Of a stretch of 64,000 bases of DNA, positions 59,647 to 64,000 are shown in pieces. Each line of letters starts with the position of its first letter. Position 1 is the stretch's first letter. This DNA is from JAFGRU01 sp016934985 (GTDB lineage: Bacteria > Desulfobacterota > Desulfuromonadia > Desulfuromonadales > JAAYDE01). The position numbers and the translations under genes were made by a program. The notes under the pieces are model-generated. The model did no database searches. It saw only the letters and a program-made list of their open reading frames with translations, and was not told where the DNA came from. Location of the stretch: contig CAXXJQ010000008.1 in assembly GCA_963665045.2 (NCBI GenBank), positions 71,280 through 135,279 of the forward strand, in the 5' to 3' direction.

Positions 59647-61680
59647 ATGCTTTTTGCCGATATTATTAAGCAGGCACTTCTCATAGACCTTGAAACAACA
59701 CCAGAAGGGAAAATCTTAAAAATTGGTGCAGTGTTTCAGGATCAAACTTTTGAGAAGCAGGGCCGCTTTAATCTCAAGGAAGCGCTTTCAGAACTCAATC
59801 AATTCAGTGACGATGCGACCTATGTGTTGGGGCACAATCTCCTTGGCCATGATCTGCCCCTTCTGGGAACCCTTGCCCCCGATTTATCCCTCCTGAAAAA
59901 GCCGGTCATCGATACCCTTTACCTTTCCCCTCTCGCGTTTCCCGAAAACCCCTATCATCGCCTGGTCAAAGATTACAAGCTGGTTCGACAATCGGTGAAC
60001 GACCCGGTCGCCGATGCCCGGCTGGCGGCATCGATCTTTGGGGACCAGTGGGAAGCTTTTGAGCAACTGGGGAAACAGGCCCCGCGAGTGCTCGAATTTT
60101 ATCGGTACTGCTTTGAGAACTCTGAAGGACCATCCTCCAAATGGGAAGGACTGTGCGAGGTCTTTATAAGCCTGGGTGCAAACTCCATGGAGTTGGAAGT
60201 TTCGATAAAGGCCCTGATTGAAGTCACGGAAGGAAAGGTCTGCAAGACAGCACTCCGGACCGTTTCAAAGCAATACATTTGGGACCCGGAAGAATGCGCG
60301 ACTCTCGCCTACTGCATCGCCTGGTTGAGAGTCTCGGGGCACAACTCCGTCCTCCCACCCTGGGTCCGCAGGACCTTTCCCGGAACGGTTTCAATTCTCA
60401 AACAACTGCGCGATATCCCTTGTGATGATTCCGGATGCGTTTACTGCCGAGAAAACCATAAGCCAACCAGCCAGCTGTCGCGATATTTTGGCTTTTCGGC
60501 CTTTCGCCCGCAACCGGAGTCCCCGGATGGAACAAGTCTGCAAGAAACTATCGTCCGCTATGGTATGAGCGACCAGTCGCAATTGGCTATCCTGCCGACC
60601 GGCGGAGGAAAGTCGCTTTGCTATCAGTTGCCTGCCCTGGTCAGAAATCATCGACGGGGCACCCTGACTATCGTCATTTCACCGCTTCAAGCCCTGATGA
60701 AGGACCAGGTCGATAACCTGATCGCCAAGACCGGGAGCCCGTTTGCGGCAGCCTTGTACGGGATGCTGACACCTCCAGAGCGGGGACAGGTTCTTGAATC
60801 GGTGCGCCTCGGGGACATTGCCATCCTGTATGTCTCGCCGGAGCAGCTGCGCAATCGTTCCTTCAAAGAGGTTATCAGCCAGCGTGAAATAGGATGCTGG
60901 GTCTTTGACGAAGCCCACTGCCTCTCAAAATGGGGCCACGATTTTCGTACCGATTACCTCTACGCGGCACGATTTATTCGCGAATTTAGTGAAGAACAAA
61001 AAGTCCCCATCCCGACCATAGCCTGTTTCACGGCGACAGCCAAAAAAGCGGTAATTGAGGAGATTATTGATTATTTTCGGCGTGAGCTCGGGCAGGAATT
61101 ACGGCTATTTGAGGGGGGTGTTGAAAGAACAAACCTCATTTTCGAGGTCCAGACCGTCAGCCGCGCCGAGAAGATGGAACGGGTGTACGAGCTTCTTAAC
61201 GAGCGACTAACCTCCGACGGTGCTGCAGTCATCTACGCGGCAACCCGTCGGCAGACTGAAAACATCAACGAATATCTGGTCAAAAAGGGGATGTCCTCTG
61301 CGGCCTGCCACGCTGGCCTGAAGGCGCCGGAAAAGAAACAGATCCAGGATGATTTCATCGTTGGGAACATCCAGGTGATTGTTGCCACCAACGCCTTTGG
61401 AATGGGGATCGACAAGGACAATGTGCGCCTTGTAATTCACGCCGAAATTCCCGGTTCACTGGAGAACTACCTCCAAGAGGCTGGACGTGCCGGACGCGAT
61501 CAGAAAGATGCAGAATGCGTCCTGTTTTACGACGAGCAGGACATCGAAACCCAGTTCAAGATGGGCGCGATGTCGGAGCTGAGCCTTCGCGATATCTGGC
61601 AAATCCTCCGTGGCTTGCGTTCAGCCAAAAAAAAACCGGGATGGGGAGATTGTCATTACCACGGGGGAAATTCTACGTAG
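59647..61680 (+). CDS. DEDD exonuclease-RecQ portion of a giant helicase fusion, frameshifted
   Basis: The 5' reading frame (677 residues) begins at ATG 59647. Residues 10-145 are a DEDD/DnaQ-type 3'-5' exonuclease (LIDLETT, GHNLLGHDLPLL, VNDPVADARLAA). A CxxxxCxxC cluster follows near residue 255-265 (CDDSGCVYCRENH). RecQ helicase motifs come next: LPTGGGKSLCYQLPAL, DEAHCLSKWGHDF, CFTATAKK, NAFGMGIDKDNVR and GRAGRDQKDAEC. The frame then closes at a run of nine A (61627-61635), giving a 17-residue junk tail. The following frame continues the RecQ C-terminal region without a start codon, so this is one gene broken in frame. Confidence 0.88.
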   Translation: MLFADIIKQALLIDLETTPEGKILKIGAVFQDQTFEKQGRFNLKEALSELNQFSDDATYVLGHNLLGHDLPLLGTLAPDLSLLKKPVIDTLYLSPLAFPENPYHRLVKDYKLVRQSVNDPVADARLAASIFGDQWEAFEQLGKQAPRVLEFYRYCFENSEGPSSKWEGLCEVFISLGANSMELEVSIKALIEVTEGKVCKTALRTVSKQYIWDPEECATLAYCIAWLRVSGHNSVLPPWVRRTFPGTVSILKQLRDIPCDDSGCVYCRENHKPTSQLSRYFGFSAFRPQPESPDGTSLQETIVRYGMSDQSQLAILPTGGGKSLCYQLPALVRNHRRGTLTIVISPLQALMKDQVDNLIAKTGSPFAAALYGMLTPPERGQVLESVRLGDIAILYVSPEQLRNRSFKEVISQREIGCWVFDEAHCLSKWGHDFRTDYLYAARFIREFSEEQKVPIPTIACFTATAKKAVIEEIIDYFRRELGQELRLFEGGVERTNLIFEVQTVSRAEKMERVYELLNERLTSDGAAVIYAATRRQTENINEYLVKKGMSSAACHAGLKAPEKKQIQDDFIVGNIQVIVATNAFGMGIDKDNVRLVIHAEIPGSLENYLQEAGRAGRDQKDAECVLFYDEQDIETQFKMGAMSELSLRDIWQILRGLRSAKKKPGWGDCHYHGGNST

Positions 61681-64000
61681 CGATATTGTTGATACCAGTT
61701 TCGATCATGAGGACAAACAGGCCGATACCAAGGTGCGGACGGCCGTGGCCTGGCTCGAACGAGCAGGGTTCGTCGAGCGCAATCACAACAGCACCGGTGT
61801 GTTTCAGGGGCGCCCAGCCGTCCGGAATCTCGTTGAAGCCCATGGTAAAATTTCTGCCCTCAACTTGCCGGAGCTGACCAAAGAACGCTGGATGGCCATC
61901 CTGACCGCACTGATGAATGCCGACCCGGACGAAGGATTGAGTGCCGATCAGTTGGCGGAGCTGCCGGAATTTCTCGACCCACCGGAACAGGTCGCTGAAG
62001 GCGAGAGTGCACCCCGGATGGCGGACTCGCAACGCATTCTCAAAACCCTCAACGACATGGCCGAGGCAGGTTTGATCAAACGCGACCTGCTGCTAACGGC
62101 CTTTGTTCGTTATAAGATTGCCAACCACTCACTACTTGCCCTCGACAAAGTCTGTGAATTGGAAACGGCGCTTTTGAAAGTGCTTCAGGAAGAGGAGCCT
62201 GACCCTGAGGGATGGTTGCACCTCTCTTTGCGCCGAGTTAACCAGCGACTTCTGGATCAGGGCTTTGCCAGCGTTCCGGAATTTTTGTTGTCGCTGCTAA
62301 GCAGTCTTGCCAGAGACGGTAAAGGTTTGGCTGGCCAGCGCGGCAGCCTCGATCTGATCTACATTAGCGCCGAACATTATCGAGTAAAGCTACATCGTGA
62401 CTGGGAAGCCTTGATCAAAACGGCTCGGTTGCGCTCCGACCTAGCCAAAGTCCTGCTTGAAGCCATTATCGATAAGATACCCGAATCCACCCAGCCGGGG
62501 GCCGATATCCTGGTGGAGTTTTCTCTTGATGACCTTGTGGCAGCTCTCAGGTCCGACATGTTCCTCGCAGGGCAGGTCAAAAACGCGCTAGCCGCGATTG
62601 AACGCGCCCTGATGTTCCTACACGAGCAGAAGGTAATTGTTCTTCAGCAGGGTCTGGCTGTATTCCGTCAGGCCATGACCATCCGTCTGCTGGAGACAAA
62701 GCGAAAGTACACTAAGGGGGATTACAATCCGCTGGAACACCACTACAAGGAGCGGACGTTTCAGGTCCATGTCATGAACGAATATGCCCGGGTTGGCGCG
62801 GAAAAGATCAAGCAGGCGCTTGGCTTGGTCGCGGCTTATTTCGCCATGGACAAGCGGGACTTTGTTCAGAAGTTTTTTGCCGGTCGCAAAGAGGTGCTAG
62901 ATCGGGCCACCAGTCAGGATTCCTACCGACGGATTGTCGACAACCTGGAAAATCCGAACCAGATGGCTATTGTGTCTGCTCCTGCGCACGAAAATATGCT
63001 GGTACTGGCAGGGCCGGGGTCTGGGAAAACCCGTGCCGTAGTACATCGTTGCGCGTATCTTCTGCGCGTGACTCGCGTCCAGGCAAGGAGTATCCTTGTC
63101 CTCTGCTTTAACCGCCAGGCTGCCAGCACCCTGCGGCATCGCCTTTGGGAAATGGTTGGGTCGGATGCCATCGGGGTCACAGTCCTGACCTATCATGGTT
63201 TGGCCATGCGTTTAACGGGTACTTCGTTCGCAGATCGGTTGGCCAGAGAAGGAGATGAGGGAATCGATTTTGATGCCCTGATAGATCAGGCGATTCGTTT
63301 GTTGAAAGGTGAGGAGCACCTCCTTGGTCTTGTGCAAGATGAGCTGCGTGACAGGCTGCTGGCGGGGTATCAGTATATCCTCGTCGATGAATACCAGGAC
63401 ATCGATCAGAGACAATATGAATTGGTTTCAGCGATAGCAGGTCGGACCCTGGATGATGAAGATGCCAAGTTGACCATTATGGCTGTTGGGGACGATGACC
63501 AGAATATCTATACATTCCGGGGCGCAAACGTGACCTTTATCAGGCAATTCGAGAAGGACTACAAGGCCCGGTTCCATCATCTCGTCGAGAATTTCCGTTC
63601 AACGGCGAATATTATTGCAGCTGGTAACGCTCATATCGCAGTGAACCGCGACCGCATGAAGACGGAATATCCCATACGGATTAACAAGGGGCGTGAGCGG
63701 CTGCCGCCTGGAGGAGATTGGACTCATTTTGACCCGTTTTCTAAAGGACGTGTCCAGGTTCTAGAGGTTGCTGACCGGCATTCCCAGGCGAAAGCTCTGG
63801 TCGCTCAACTGGAGAAACTGAAGAAGTGCAATCCGGCCCTTAACTGGTCGGATTGTGCAGTCTTGTCACGGACCCATGAAGAGCTAGCCCCTATTCGTGC
63901 AGCACTCGAATATGTTGGGATACCTGTTGCCTATGCCAGGCAGGATCTGAGTCTGCCGATTGGACGCGTACGAGAAATCCATCAGTTTTTCGCGAGGCTT
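61634..64000 (+). CDS. Continuation of the same fusion: RecQ C-terminal winged region and UvrD-like helicase, cut by the right edge
   Basis: From the A9 run the other frame reads NRDGEIVITTGEILRSDIV, KVRTAVAWLERAGFVERNHN (winged-helix-like) and a helical linker to about 62900. Then SF1A helicase motifs follow: MLVLAGPGSGKTRAVV, ILVLCFNRQAASTLRHRL, YILVDEYQDIDQRQYELV, MAVGDDDQNIYTFRGAN and LVENFRST. The frame is open to the last base. There is no start codon of its own, so it was one protein with 59647-61680. An A9 run is a slippage and sequencing-error hotspot. Confidence 0.82.

Overview
The window looks like a chromosome segment from a Desulfuromonadales-type (Geobacter/Pelobacter/Desulfuromonas-like) anaerobic deltaproteobacterium. 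That is an inference from gene content: a glycine cleavage operon joined to metF/metV and folD, a stand-alone-subunit glutamate synthase with ferredoxin domains, monomeric NADP isocitrate dehydrogenase, a PEP-CTERM protein and multi-PAS hybrid kinases. No rRNA or tRNA gene was seen to confirm it.

Layout. 1-9117 is almost entirely minus strand: a TPR lipoprotein cut by the left edge, then (in transcription order from the right) a hydroxyisobutyrate-dehydrogenase-like enzyme, folD, metV, metF, gcvT, gcvH, gcvPA and gcvPB. Together they interconvert glycine, formyl/methylene/methyl-tetrahydrofolate and CO2. 9338-12845 holds a zinc ribbon protein, a glycosyltransferase, miaA, folK and a small TRASH-like protein. 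13190-17852 is a TCA block (sucC, sucD, icd). 18405-25265 carries a PEP-CTERM protein, a radical SAM protein, a complete but frameshifted 1.7-kb insertion sequence with a 6-bp target duplication, an unusual CheW-membrane-LysM protein and a DnaJ-like chaperone. 25468-33788 is nitrogen and amino-acid metabolism: ilvE, a sigma-54 promoter driving an amtB with a frameshift, and a three-gene glutamate synthase operon. 34032-46401 holds a DUF362 protein, two hybrid histidine kinases with nearly identical kinase/receiver halves, a LysE exporter, a nitroreductase, two unrecognised proteins, and a methyltransferase/TenA pair.

From 46828 onward the window turns accessory. It starts with a HEPN/nucleotidyltransferase toxin-antitoxin pair and an IS110-family element of IS1111 type. 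Then comes a 3.6-kb tandem duplication (48413-52019 and 52023-55657). Each copy contains the 3' part of the IS, an unknown ORF, an orphan higA antitoxin beside a deletion scar of higB, a tumE-tumA toxin-antitoxin pair, and three copies of a structured repeat with a short ORF and a terminator-like hairpin. 55695-64000 looks like a defence-type island: HIT protein, DUF3883 protein, HNH endonuclease, dGTPase-like HD phosphohydrolase, and a very large DEDD exonuclease-RecQ-UvrD fusion broken by a frameshift at a run of nine A and cut by the right edge.

A dispersed MITE-like repeat with inverted ends (at least six copies) is scattered through both the metabolic and accessory parts.
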